Of a DNA stretch of 64,000 bases, positions 36,439 to 45,007 are shown in pieces. Position 1 is the stretch's first letter; each line of letters opens with the position of its first letter. Made by a program: the position numbers and the translations under genes. The notes below the pieces were generated by a model. The model had not been told where the DNA came from and ran no database searches. It saw only the letters and a program-made list of their open reading frames with translations. The DNA is from an uncultured Cohaesibacter sp. (GTDB lineage: Bacteria; Pseudomonadota; Alphaproteobacteria; Rhizobiales; Cohaesibacteraceae): positions 310,001 through 374,000 of the forward strand of contig NZ_OY781091.1 of NCBI RefSeq assembly GCF_963676275.1, read 5' to 3'.

Positions 36439-37630
36439 TGAACCAACGTTTGCCAATGCGCCGCTTCCATGGCGCGGATTGCGCACCCCAAGGCGGGCCG
36501 TGTCTGCCATGTTCATGCTCAATGGTGCCTTTTTCGGCATGTGGGCCTCGCGTGTGCCTGCCATTGCGCAAATTCATCAATTGAGCGAAACCCTGCTCGG
36601 CCTCTTGCTGCTGAGCATGTGCGCCGGGGCCATCCTGTCCTTTCCGACCACGGGCCATCTCGTCGAGCGCCATGGCAGCGCTGCGGTTACCAAGGCCGTT
36701 GCCCTGCTTTATGGCGTGACGCTGACCGGGCTCGCCTTCGCGCCAAACAGCCTGTTGCTGGCGGCGGCCCTGTTTGCCTTCGGTGCCGCGCATGGAGCCA
36801 TGGATGTGGCAATGAATGCGTGGGCAGGCGAGGTGGAAAAGGCCCGTGGCAAGCCGATCATGTCCTCCTTTCATGCCATGTGGAGCTTTGGCTCCGGTAT
36901 GGGGGCGGCGACCGGCTTTCTGGCCGTTCAGATGGGGTTGAGCCCGACATTGCATTTTCTGATCGGTGGGGCTCTTGGCCTGCTGCTGGCCTTGCCATTC
37001 GGCTTCATATCCTGGGCGTCTCCCCGGCGGGAGAAGAGGGCGGGAGAAAAACAGCCGCTTTTCGTCTTGCCAAAAGGGGCCTTGGCTCTGGTTGGTCTGA
37101 TGGGACTATGCGCCGGACTGGGCGAAGGAGCGATGGGCGACTGGGGCGCCATCTTCCTTGTGCATGTGGCACAGGCCAATGAAGGCACGGCAGCCCTTGG
37201 CTATAGCTGTTTTTCGGTGACCATGGTCATCATGCGGCTGGCTGGCGATTATATCATCGGCAAGCTGGGCGCGGTAAGGGCTGCAAGAATGAGCGGTTTC
37301 CTGGCCGCCAGCGGTTCGCTGCTTGCCATTTCGGTTGCTACCATGCCTGCCATATTCATCGGTTTTGCCATGATGGGGCTGGGCTATGCCTTCGTGGTGC
37401 CGCTGGCCTTCTCGCGGGCGAGCAATGATGACACCATGTCGCCCGGACCGGCCATCGCCGCAGTGGCAACCTTCGGCTATGGCGGCGGACTGATCGGACC
37501 GGTGGCAATTGGCCTGCTGGCCGATGCCCTGTCCATTCGCTGGGCCTTCCTGCTGCTTTCCAGTCTTGCCCTGCTCATCATTCTGTTGGCCCCCAATCTC
37601 ACCCCGCCGAAAAGGGAGGTGGGGCGATAA
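36431..37630 (+). CDS. MFS transporter
   Basis: This 399-residue protein has about 12 membrane helices in two six-helix halves with a short loop after about residue 200. The first inter-helix signature is GHLVERHGSAAVTKAVAL. The family appears closest to the fucose-permease-like/FucP-type or general sugar-efflux MFS group, from WASRVPAIAQIHQLSETLLG and FHAMWSFGSG. It overlaps the DeoR gene by 8 bases and has GGAG 8 bases upstream of its ATG. The substrate is unknown, but a sugar is likely from its partner gene. Confidence 0.9.
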   Translation: MHNEPTFANAPLPWRGLRTPRRAVSAMFMLNGAFFGMWASRVPAIAQIHQLSETLLGLLLLSMCAGAILSFPTTGHLVERHGSAAVTKAVALLYGVTLTGLAFAPNSLLLAAALFAFGAAHGAMDVAMNAWAGEVEKARGKPIMSSFHAMWSFGSGMGAATGFLAVQMGLSPTLHFLIGGALGLLLALPFGFISWASPRREKRAGEKQPLFVLPKGALALVGLMGLCAGLGEGAMGDWGAIFLVHVAQANEGTAALGYSCFSVTMVIMRLAGDYIIGKLGAVRAARMSGFLAASGSLLAISVATMPAIFIGFAMMGLGYAFVVPLAFSRASNDDTMSPGPAIAAVATFGYGGGLIGPVAIGLLADALSIRWAFLLLSSLALLIILLAPNLTPPKREVGR

Positions 37631-37818
37631 AGCGCCGAATTACAACTTTATATGTTTTCTTGCGTATGAATGGGTCATTGATGAAGAAAATGCGCTTTTC
37701 TGGCGGCAAAATTTGTCAAAAATTGCGTTTGTCTTCCCTCTTGCCCTTGCGGCTGTCGCAAATTTGGCTAGTGTGGGCCAACAACAATATGCTTTCCCGC
37801 AAATATGGAGGAAATACA

Positions 37819-38775
37819 ATGCTTAAATGGGGTGGAACTCTTCTTGCTGCTGTTGCCGTCATTGCCACAGCCAGCGTCGCTGAGGCCGAAACGCGCGTCA
37901 CTTACAAATCTGCCAAAACCTCCTCGTCCTATTATCAGATGGGCGTCCAGATCGCCGAAGCGATCAAGGCTGGTACCGATGGCGGTATCATCGTTACCGT
38001 CGAGGAAAGTCAGGGCTCGGTGCAGAATGTGATGGAAGTGCGCGGCCGTGGTGCCGATTATGTTTTCACCACGCCGCCCGCTCTGGTCGGTCTGGCGCAG
38101 GCTGGCAAGGGGGCCTTTGAAGGCAAGACAAGCCCGAAATTCGCCGATATCCGCGCCCTTTTTCCCATTCCCAGCCTGACGATGCATTTCGTCGTTTCCA
38201 AGGCCAGCGGCATTACCGATTTTGCCGGCATGGAAGGCAAGTCGATCTTGCTTGGCAAGGGCTCCTTCGGCGCCAAGGAAGGCGAGAAATATCTTCAGCT
38301 CTTCGGGCTGGAAGGCAAGGTTGATCTGGCTCAGGTTGAACTGTCCAACGCTGTGCCCGCGCTCAAGAATGGCCAGATCGATGGCTTCGTGACATCGGGC
38401 TCTTATCCGGCTCCCAATGTGGTTGAAGCGGCAGCCTCTACCGATGTGGCGATCCTGTCCCTCTCTGATGAGCAGATTGCGGCAACCAAGCGCGCCAAGC
38501 TTGTCATTCCCGCCGGAACCTATGCCGGTCAGGATGCCGACGTGAACACCACCTCCCTGCCTGTTGTTGCCTATGCAACAGCGGCCATGGATGAGGCAAC
38601 CGCCTATGAACTCACCAAGACCTTCTGGGAGCAGAAGGCCAAGATGAGCGAAACCGCACCATGGTGGAAGGGCGTCAACAAGGCGCTGATGAGCAACATC
38701 ACCACCAAGCTGCATCCCGGTGCCGTCAAATATTACAAGGAAGCAGGCTTCGAACTGACCGAAAGCCAGATGTAA
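37819..38775 (+). CDS. TAXI family TRAP transporter solute-binding protein
   Basis: This 318-residue protein starts with a signal peptide (LLAAVAVIATASVAEA) and has the TAXI-type binding fold: TYKSAKTSSSYYQMGVQIAE, VEESQGSVQNVMEVRGRGAD, LLGKGSFGAKEGEKYLQLFG. It captures a small carboxylate, glutamate-like or other, in the periplasm. The ATG follows GGAGG by 7 bases and the frame upstream is not used. A fused TRAP permease gene begins 132 bp downstream; the pair forms a complete TRAP-T system. The gap holds a GC-rich imperfect hairpin (GCCGTGGCC / GGCCGCGGC) that may trim the transcript. Confidence 0.92.
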   Translation: MLKWGGTLLAAVAVIATASVAEAETRVTYKSAKTSSSYYQMGVQIAEAIKAGTDGGIIVTVEESQGSVQNVMEVRGRGADYVFTTPPALVGLAQAGKGAFEGKTSPKFADIRALFPIPSLTMHFVVSKASGITDFAGMEGKSILLGKGSFGAKEGEKYLQLFGLEGKVDLAQVELSNAVPALKNGQIDGFVTSGSYPAPNVVEAAASTDVAILSLSDEQIAATKRAKLVIPAGTYAGQDADVNTTSLPVVAYATAAMDEATAYELTKTFWEQKAKMSETAPWWKGVNKALMSNITTKLHPGAVKYYKEAGFELTESQM

Positions 38776-38907
38776 ATCCGCATCCTTCAAACATGAAAAA
38801 CGCCGTGGCCGGACTGGCCGCGGCCTTGTTATACCTGCCTTCCGGCACACCGTGCCATTCAGCGACAAATACCGAACGACAAAAACAGATAGAAGAAGAG
38901 CCTTCCC

Positions 38908-40710
38908 ATGATGCAAGCCCCGCAACAAAAGAGCCTGCCCATACGTCTTGTCATGACCATACTGGCGATCGGGCTTGTGGTCTTTCATCTCGGGCTGATC
39001 TTCTCGGGGCTGACGCCAAATCTGGTATCCCGCCCGTTGCATATGGCCATGGCGCTGCCATGGATCCTGATCATCGGCTCACGCGCCGGAGAAGGCCGTC
39101 TGCTCTATCGGCTTTCCGGCTGGCTGCTGGCCGCCGCAGGCATTGCGGCTTGTCTCTATATTGCGCTCAATCAGTCCGATTTGATCGATCAATATGGTTT
39201 TCTGGAAGGCAATGGCCAGATCATCATGGCGATCACGCTCATTGTCGTCGTGCTGGAAGCTGCCAGACGGGCCATCGGTTGGCCGCTGCCGATCGTTGCA
39301 TTTCTGGCGTTGCTCTATGGCTTGTTCGGTCAATATATTCCCGGCGAATTTGGCCATTCGCCCATGCCGCTGGGCTCCTTTCTGGGCACCCTGACCATTG
39401 CCGAGGGCGGCTTGTGGGGCAGCCTGACCGGTGTATCCGTCTCTGTCGTAGCCATCTTCGTTATTTTTGGCGCGGTGCTCAATGCCGGTGAAGCCGGGCA
39501 GGGCTTCATGAATGTGGCAGCCGCCGCCGCAGGTCGTCTGACCGGTGGTGGCGCCAAGGTATCGGTGATTTCCTCGGCCCTGTTTGGATCGATTTCCGGT
39601 TCGGCCAGCGCCAATGTGGCCTCAACCGGAGCCATTACCCTGCCAGCCATGACCCGTCTTGGCTATCCAAAGCGCCTTGCCGGTGCGGTCGAGGCGGTGG
39701 CCTCTTCCGGTGGCCAGATCATGCCGCCGCTGATGGGGGCGGGAGCCTTTGTCATGGTCGAGTTGACCGGCACGCCCTATACCTCGATCATCATGGCCGC
39801 GCTGTTGCCTGCGATCCTCTATTTCTTTGCCGTATGGATCGGCATCAATGCCTATGCCACCAGATATGCGCTCTCGGGCATCGCCGAAGAGGATCGCCCG
39901 CCCATGCGCGATGTGCTGATCACCTCGGCCTTCTTTCTGGTGCCTTTCTTCGTGCTGCTCTGGGGCATGTTTGTTGCCGACTACACACCGCAATATGCAG
40001 CCAGCCTGTCGATCATGGCCGGAGCGCTGATGCTGCTGATCAACCGTTCCCTGAAAGCGGTTCCAAGCCAGATCATTACCCGTCTCGAATTGGCCTTCAA
40101 CACGGCGGCCCGTCAGGTTTCCATGATCGCATCGATCATCCTGTGCGCCTCGATCATCATCGGCGTGTTGTCGGTTACCGGTTTGGGGGTAAAGATCACC
40201 TCGCTCATCCTGTCCGGATCGTCCGGTCTGCTCTGGCCCTCGCTGTTGCTGACGGCGCTGGCCTGTCTGGTGCTTGGCATGGAAGTGCCCACCACGGCGG
40301 CCTATGTCATCTGCGTCTCTGTTGCCGGACCGGCTCTGGTGCAATCGGGTCTTCAGCCTTTGCAGGCCCATCTCTTCGTCTTCTGGTTTGCGCTGCTTTC
40401 CACCATCACGCCACCGGTCTGTGGCGCGGTCTTCATCGCCGCAGGCATGGTGGGCGAAGACTGGCTCAAGGTGGCGCTCTCGGCCATGTCTCTGGGCATC
40501 GGGCTCTATATCATTCCCCTTGGCATGATCGCTAACCCCGAACTGATCGCGCTTGCACAACAGCCTGTTCTGGCCCTTCTTGTGGCGCTTCAACTCGCCG
40601 TTGGCCTCGCTGCCATCTCCTATGGCCTGATTGCCAATTACAAATTGCCCCTGCGGCTTGCTCTTATTCTGGCAGGGCTTGTGATTGTCTTCCTGCGCGC
40701 CTGCTTCTAG
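38908..40710 (+). CDS. TRAP transporter fused permease (TAXI-associated)
   Basis: This 600-residue polytopic protein combines the small (DctQ-like, first about 150 residues) and large (DctM-like, from about 150) membrane subunits, as is normal for TAXI TRAP systems. Signature stretches are FGSISGSASANVASTG, GGQIMPPLMGAGAFVM, GMEVPTTAAYVICVSVAGPA and LSTITPPVCGAVFIAAGM. It works with the preceding binding protein and is closed by a strong hairpin. Confidence 0.92.
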   Translation: MMQAPQQKSLPIRLVMTILAIGLVVFHLGLIFSGLTPNLVSRPLHMAMALPWILIIGSRAGEGRLLYRLSGWLLAAAGIAACLYIALNQSDLIDQYGFLEGNGQIIMAITLIVVVLEAARRAIGWPLPIVAFLALLYGLFGQYIPGEFGHSPMPLGSFLGTLTIAEGGLWGSLTGVSVSVVAIFVIFGAVLNAGEAGQGFMNVAAAAAGRLTGGGAKVSVISSALFGSISGSASANVASTGAITLPAMTRLGYPKRLAGAVEAVASSGGQIMPPLMGAGAFVMVELTGTPYTSIIMAALLPAILYFFAVWIGINAYATRYALSGIAEEDRPPMRDVLITSAFFLVPFFVLLWGMFVADYTPQYAASLSIMAGALMLLINRSLKAVPSQIITRLELAFNTAARQVSMIASIILCASIIIGVLSVTGLGVKITSLILSGSSGLLWPSLLLTALACLVLGMEVPTTAAYVICVSVAGPALVQSGLQPLQAHLFVFWFALLSTITPPVCGAVFIAAGMVGEDWLKVALSAMSLGIGLYIIPLGMIANPELIALAQQPVLALLVALQLAVGLAAISYGLIANYKLPLRLALILAGLVIVFLRACF

Positions 40711-41128
40711 CCGCTGTGTGATGCTTTTTTGATACCTCAGTGTCTAAAAAATAGAACGATCTGAATTATTTGTGAATATAATCGTTCCAAATGGCTCGAA
40801 AACTTCGATTTTCGGGCCATTTTTGACTTTTTCTTGATTCTTTGATCGACTTTTGAGCAGCAATTGCGCAAAAAGTGTGCGCTGTTAGTCATGCCTTAAC
40901 CATTGGATCAAAGCTGTCCGATGGCGGCTCATGGCTGACCCGGAGCAATGAAGGCACCGCAAGTGAAGGGCTTGTTGCATTTTTCCGGGCAGTCGGGTGG
41001 TGCGGCTGGCTCTGAGGGCTTTTTTGGAGGAGCTGGCAGTGCCGCGCAGGGTCGTGCAGCATGGAGTTGGAGGGCAGTGGGCCTATGGGCGCTGTCTGCC
41101 GGGAATAAGCTTTGGGAAAAACAAAACA
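40711..41128. other. Intergenic region with terminator and inverted repeats
   Basis: These 418 bases lie between the TAXI permease and the sodium symporter gene. A long hairpin AAATGGC-t-CGAAAA / TTTTCG-g-GCCATTT at 40789-40822, followed by TT, is a likely terminator. A weaker repeat GAACGAT / ATCGTTC lies at 40754-40787. The part after 40850 should contain the symporter promoter; no gene is seen. Confidence 0.6.
40789..40825 (+). terminator. Terminator after the TAXI TRAP operon
   Basis: A 14-bp stem with one internal mismatch and a 6-base loop, followed by a short T run, lies 80 bases after the permease stop codon. Confidence 0.75.
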
Positions 41129-42490
41129 ATGAATGCCAAACGCGAACACTGGGGTTCTCGCCTCGGTTTCATCATGGCGACTGCCGGATCGGCTGTCGGC
41201 CTTGGAAATATCTGGAAATTCCCCTATATGGCTGGCGATAACGGGGGAGCCGCCTTTATCATCATCTATCTGGCGCTGGTCTTTACCATCGGTCTTTCGG
41301 TTCTGCTGGCCGAAATCATGATCGGACGTGCGAGCCAGTCGGACGCGGTCAATGCGTTCAAGAAGCTGGGGCCGGGATTCTTTTCCATCGTCGGCTATAT
41401 GGGCATTGCTGCCGCCTTCATGATCCTGTCTTTCTACTGCGTTGTTGCAGGCTGGACGATTGACTATATCTTCGCATTCGCCGGGGGCAAATTCTCCGGC
41501 ATGGATGGCGCCGCTCTCGGGCAGGCCTTCGGCGGTTTCATCTCCGATCCGGTCAAGCCGATCATCTATCAGGCCATCTTCGTGGCGCTGACGGTATTCG
41601 TTGTGCTTGGTGGCGTTGCCAACGGCATCGAGCGGGCTGGCAAGATCCTGATGCCGATCCTGTTCCTCATCCTGATCGCCCTTGTCATTCGCTCCATCAC
41701 CCTGCCGGGTGCAGAAAAGGGGCTGGCCTTCTTCCTTGCGCCGGATTTCTCCAAGATCACCGGAGGAACCATCATGGCTGCGTTGGGGCAGGCCTTCTTC
41801 TCGCTGTCGCTGGGCATGGGGGCAATCCTGACCTATGGCTCCTATCTGGGCAAGGACGCCAAGCTGGGCCAGTCCGCATGGCAAGTGACCTTCCTTGATA
41901 CGTCAGTGGCCATTCTGGCCGGTCTGGCCATCCTGCCAGCGGTTTTTGCCTTCGGCATGGATCCCGCTGCCGGGCCGGGGCTGACCTTTGTCACGCTGCC
42001 TGCGGTCTTCATGTCGATGCCGGGTGGCATCTTCTTCGGCACGCTGTTCTTCCTGCTGCTGACCATTGCGGCGCTGACAAGCTCCATCTCTCTGCTTGAG
42101 CCGCTGGTGGCCTATTTCTCCTCCAAGGGCTTCACGAGAACCCAGATTACGGTCACTTCCGGCTTCCTGTCCTTCCTGCTGGGTGTTCCCTGCTCGCTGG
42201 CCATGGGCATCTGGAGTGATTTCACGATCTTCGGCAAGAATTTCTTCGATCTGATGGATTTCCTGACTTCGAACCTCATTCTGCCAATCGGTGGTTTCCT
42301 GATCGCGGTCTTTGTTGGCTGGGTGATCACGCCGCGCGCGCTCAAGGAAGTCTGCGGTGAGGATGCTCCGGGCCTGCTGGCCAAGAGCTGGATCTTTATC
42401 CTGCGCTTCATCGCACCGATTGCGATCCTGCTCATCCTGCTCTCTGGTCTGGGGCTGCTGGATGATCTGCAAGCCGCTTTGGGCTTGTGA
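41129..42490 (+). CDS. Sodium:neurotransmitter symporter family transporter
   Basis: This 453-residue protein has about 11-12 membrane helices. The sodium-binding first-helix signature GSAVGLGNIWKFPYMAGDN is intact, followed by LLAEIMIGRAS and, in the sixth helix region, GQAFFSLSLGMGAILTYGSY. It is a bacterial LeuT/SNF-type Na+-coupled amino acid transporter. The ATG at 41129 (MNAKREHWGSR) gives the family N-terminus; the frame upstream to 40997 is not coding in style. A strong terminator follows. Substrate: probably an amino acid, unknown. Confidence 0.94.
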   Translation: MNAKREHWGSRLGFIMATAGSAVGLGNIWKFPYMAGDNGGAAFIIIYLALVFTIGLSVLLAEIMIGRASQSDAVNAFKKLGPGFFSIVGYMGIAAAFMILSFYCVVAGWTIDYIFAFAGGKFSGMDGAALGQAFGGFISDPVKPIIYQAIFVALTVFVVLGGVANGIERAGKILMPILFLILIALVIRSITLPGAEKGLAFFLAPDFSKITGGTIMAALGQAFFSLSLGMGAILTYGSYLGKDAKLGQSAWQVTFLDTSVAILAGLAILPAVFAFGMDPAAGPGLTFVTLPAVFMSMPGGIFFGTLFFLLLTIAALTSSISLLEPLVAYFSSKGFTRTQITVTSGFLSFLLGVPCSLAMGIWSDFTIFGKNFFDLMDFLTSNLILPIGGFLIAVFVGWVITPRALKEVCGEDAPGLLAKSWIFILRFIAPIAILLILLSGLGLLDDLQAALGL

Positions 42491-42497
42491 TTTTATG

Positions 42498-42525
42498 AAG
42501 GCGGGCTAACAAGCCCGCCTTTTTT
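42498..42525 (+). terminator. Rho-independent terminator after the symporter gene
   Basis: AAGGCGGGCT pairs with AGCCCGCCTT over a 4-base loop and is followed by TTTT. Confidence 0.92.
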
Positions 42526-42635
42526 CTGACCTGCTGCCAGCTGCGCAAGCCTCTCGCACCTTAGGTGATCGCGATTTGAATGCGCCGATGCCTGAGCGGC
42601 AAGGCTAACTGGCAAGGCTGACAGGAGTCTTCCTG

Positions 42636-43814
42636 CTATTGGGCCGTGTAACGCAGGGGAAACTGGCGCGCACTGGTTTGTATGCCGTCGCATGTCGGCT
42701 TCTCGCGATATTCGAGCAGGAAAAATTCCAGCGCTTCACCTTCCACCGATCGCAACTGATAGGCCTCGAAGCTGCCGCAACTGCCATCTCCATCATAATA
42801 TTCCGATGTCACCGTCCCCGTGGATATATCCATTTGCGGGTTGCGGATCTCATGGTTGGATGTGGCCCCTTCCATGCCCGGCAGCGAGGGGAAGGGCAGC
42901 ACCGTTGAAAAGTCCGAATTGTCATTCATGCTGGCCACATAGACAGAGCTGCCCGTCTTCGCATAGAGATTGCAGGGCACCTCCCACAGCGTCACGGAAT
43001 CACTGATGGCATAGTGGGCACCAAAGCCTGCGGTCTGGTCCATGTTGCATTCGGGCGCATCGCGGCGGATCGCACTGAGCGTTCCGCGCGGCACCGCATC
43101 AAGACTGTCAAACGGGATGGCCTCTTCCAGAGGCACCGGATCGCCAAAGGGAGGATCGACAGCGATGACGCCGCTGGGCATGCCTGACCTGGACTGTCCT
43201 TGCCCTGACGGCGATTGCCCGGCCTGCGATTGACCAGTCAGTGATTGTTCATTCTGTGGCTGGTCTGTCTGCTCGCTCAGGGTCTGGTCGGGACAGAAGA
43301 TACCCCCCTTGACCGAAATGACGAAGGGATAATGCTTGGATTGCGTGACGGTCAGTTTTGCCTTGTCCACCACGATGGTGCTGCCCGAGACATGTTGCTC
43401 GGTCACTTCCAGAAGCGTTGTGTAGGTGCCCTTGGAGGTGCGATAAAGCCGCAGGGATTCCAGCTCCTGTCCGCCGCTTTCGACCTCGTCCTGACGCTGG
43501 AATTCAAAAACCGTCTTGCCGATTTTCATCCACGCGGGCAATTCCTCGCCATCATTGAAGGGGGCATAGAAGACATAGGCGAATTTGTCCGCCTCCGGAT
43601 CCTTGTTCGCCTGCCAGAAGGCGAGATGGCAGCCATTATATTCCTCGATGACATTCTGCCCGAAAAGACGCAGATCAATCGCCGGATCTCCTTCCTGCGC
43701 TCTAGCTCCCGCAGCGCCAAGGCACAGAAGGCTGGCAAGACAGATCGGTGATATTGCTTTTATGCCAAGGCAAAGAAAAGGTCTGGTGAGAAAATCGGGG
43801 CATCGCGACAGCAT
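42636..43814 (-). CDS. DUF1176 domain-containing secreted protein
   Basis: This 392-residue protein has an N-terminal signal peptide (SPICLASLLCLGAAGARA, cleavage near ARAQ). Its first domain (about 40-180) has YNGCHLAFWQANKDPEADKF. A linker of about 45 residues rich in Gln, Ser and Gly (for example QSQAGQSPSGQGQSRSG) follows, and then a DUF1176 domain (about 240-392) with TSEYYDGDGSCGSFEAYQL. The family is periplasmic or extracellular with unknown function. It is convergent with the symporter gene. An earlier ATG at 43841 is possible. Confidence 0.8.
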   Translation of the reverse strand: MLSRCPDFLTRPFLCLGIKAISPICLASLLCLGAAGARAQEGDPAIDLRLFGQNVIEEYNGCHLAFWQANKDPEADKFAYVFYAPFNDGEELPAWMKIGKTVFEFQRQDEVESGGQELESLRLYRTSKGTYTTLLEVTEQHVSGSTIVVDKAKLTVTQSKHYPFVISVKGGIFCPDQTLSEQTDQPQNEQSLTGQSQAGQSPSGQGQSRSGMPSGVIAVDPPFGDPVPLEEAIPFDSLDAVPRGTLSAIRRDAPECNMDQTAGFGAHYAISDSVTLWEVPCNLYAKTGSSVYVASMNDNSDFSTVLPFPSLPGMEGATSNHEIRNPQMDISTGTVTSEYYDGDGSCGSFEAYQLRSVEGEALEFFLLEYREKPTCDGIQTSARQFPLRYTAQ

Positions 43815-43976
43815 GGCGCTCTCCGGCAATGATAAAATCAAATCAATTGCCCCGATGCTAGGTGAAAAGCGCTGAACGGTCCAGTTGCTATTTGTGCCGG
43901 GAGTTGAGCCGTAACCCTCACTTGATGGCAGAGAAAGCGCGGCCCAAGCCGGAGTGACGCGCAGATAGCGGACATG

Positions 43977-44004
43977 AAAAAAGCCGGGAAGGGGGCTCCC
44001 GGCT
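43977..44004 (-). terminator. Rho-independent terminator after eda
   Basis: On the minus strand AGCCGGGA pairs with TCCCGGCT and is followed by six T residues, about 40 bases after the eda stop codon. Confidence 0.9.
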
Positions 44005-44041
44005 CAGTTGGTCTGACTGTCGCAAATGTGGTCTTGGGTCT

Positions 44042-44689
44042 TCAAACTGCAGTACGCCATTGCATGCCAAGGCTGGCAGCTTCCCGGGCGCGGCGGCCAA
44101 TTTCATGCCAGTCTCTGGCGAAGATCAGATCTGGAGAGGCGATCCAGCTGCCGCCAATCGCAAAGACATTGCTCTCTGCCAGATAGTCATTGGCATTATC
44201 CGGCTTGATGCCGCCGGTGGGGCAGAAGGTAACATCGCTGACTGGCCCCGAAATCGCCCGAAGCATGGGAACACCACCGGCAATATTGGCAGGAAACAGC
44301 TTCTGCTCCTTGAAGCCGGCGTCCCTCAGGGTCATGATTTCCGAAAGGGTGGAGGCTCCGGGCAGGAACGGCCAGTCATTAAGCTCCAGCGCCCGCATCA
44401 GCTTCTCGGAAACACCGGGCGATACTCCGAACCATCCTCCGGCCGACTGGGCCGAATTGAGCTGCATTTCGGTGAGAATGGAACCGACGCCAATCACCGC
44501 ACCTTGCACCTGACTGGCGATAATCTCAATTGCCCTGAACGCGGCGTCACTGCGCAGCGTAACCTCCAGAACCGGCAAGCCATTGTCGACAAGGCATTGC
44601 GCCAGCGGCTGCGCGTCATCTGCATTTTCGATCACGAGAACCGGAATAACCTTGGTTCCCGAGAGCAGCGGGGAGACTTTTGGATGCAT
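44042..44689 (-). CDS. eda: 2-dehydro-3-deoxy-phosphogluconate aldolase
   Basis: This 215-residue class I aldolase has the KDPG/KHG aldolase build. The Glu is in LEVTLRSDAAF, and the Schiff-base Lys lies in QKLFPANIAGG. PTGGIKPDNANDYL and GGSWIA follow at the phosphate-binding end. It splits 2-keto-3-deoxy-6-phosphogluconate into pyruvate and glyceraldehyde 3-phosphate, the last step of glucuronate degradation and of the Entner-Doudoroff route. It lies 318 bp downstream of uxaC on the same strand, with its own terminator. The gap suggests a separate promoter. Confidence 0.95.
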   Translation of the reverse strand: MHPKVSPLLSGTKVIPVLVIENADDAQPLAQCLVDNGLPVLEVTLRSDAAFRAIEIIASQVQGAVIGVGSILTEMQLNSAQSAGGWFGVSPGVSEKLMRALELNDWPFLPGASTLSEIMTLRDAGFKEQKLFPANIAGGVPMLRAISGPVSDVTFCPTGGIKPDNANDYLAESNVFAIGGSWIASPDLIFARDWHEIGRRAREAASLGMQWRTAV

Positions 44690-45007
44690 GGTATATCCCT
44701 TATGCTTTTCTTGGATAGGATCTACAAAGCAAGCATCATTTCAGATGAACTTGTTTTTCTTTTGATTTCTGCGAAGGGCAGAAAGTCGATCTCTCTTTGT
44801 TTGGCTCGTTAAACTTGGTTGCGGATTCTGTACGTGTTTCTTCTTAGATTGGATTTATATCACAATTGAAGTAACTCTGCAGATTTTACCAAGAAACTCG
44901 TTAATGATTTATCGCAAGCTCTGATTGTGAGACATGAACCGGCCCGACAGAGGTCATTCTGCCGGGCCGATCCTTTTTAAATTCGTGAATATTATCAGCA
45001 ACAAAGC
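44690..45007. other. Intergenic region between uxaC and eda, with a hairpin
   Basis: A strong hairpin, GGCCCGACAGA (44941-44951) with TCTGCCGGGCC (44958-44968), lies near the uxaC 3' end. The only T run (CCTTTTT) follows it on the plus strand, opposite to transcription of uxaC. It may nevertheless end or stabilise the uxaC transcript. The remaining A+T-rich 200 bases probably hold the eda promoter. No gene is seen. Confidence 0.6.

Noticed and set aside
44941..44977. Hairpin near the uxaC 3' end as a proper rho-independent terminator of uxaC
   Set aside because: The only T run follows the stem on the plus strand, opposite to the direction of uxaC transcription, so I recorded it as a hairpin of uncertain role.
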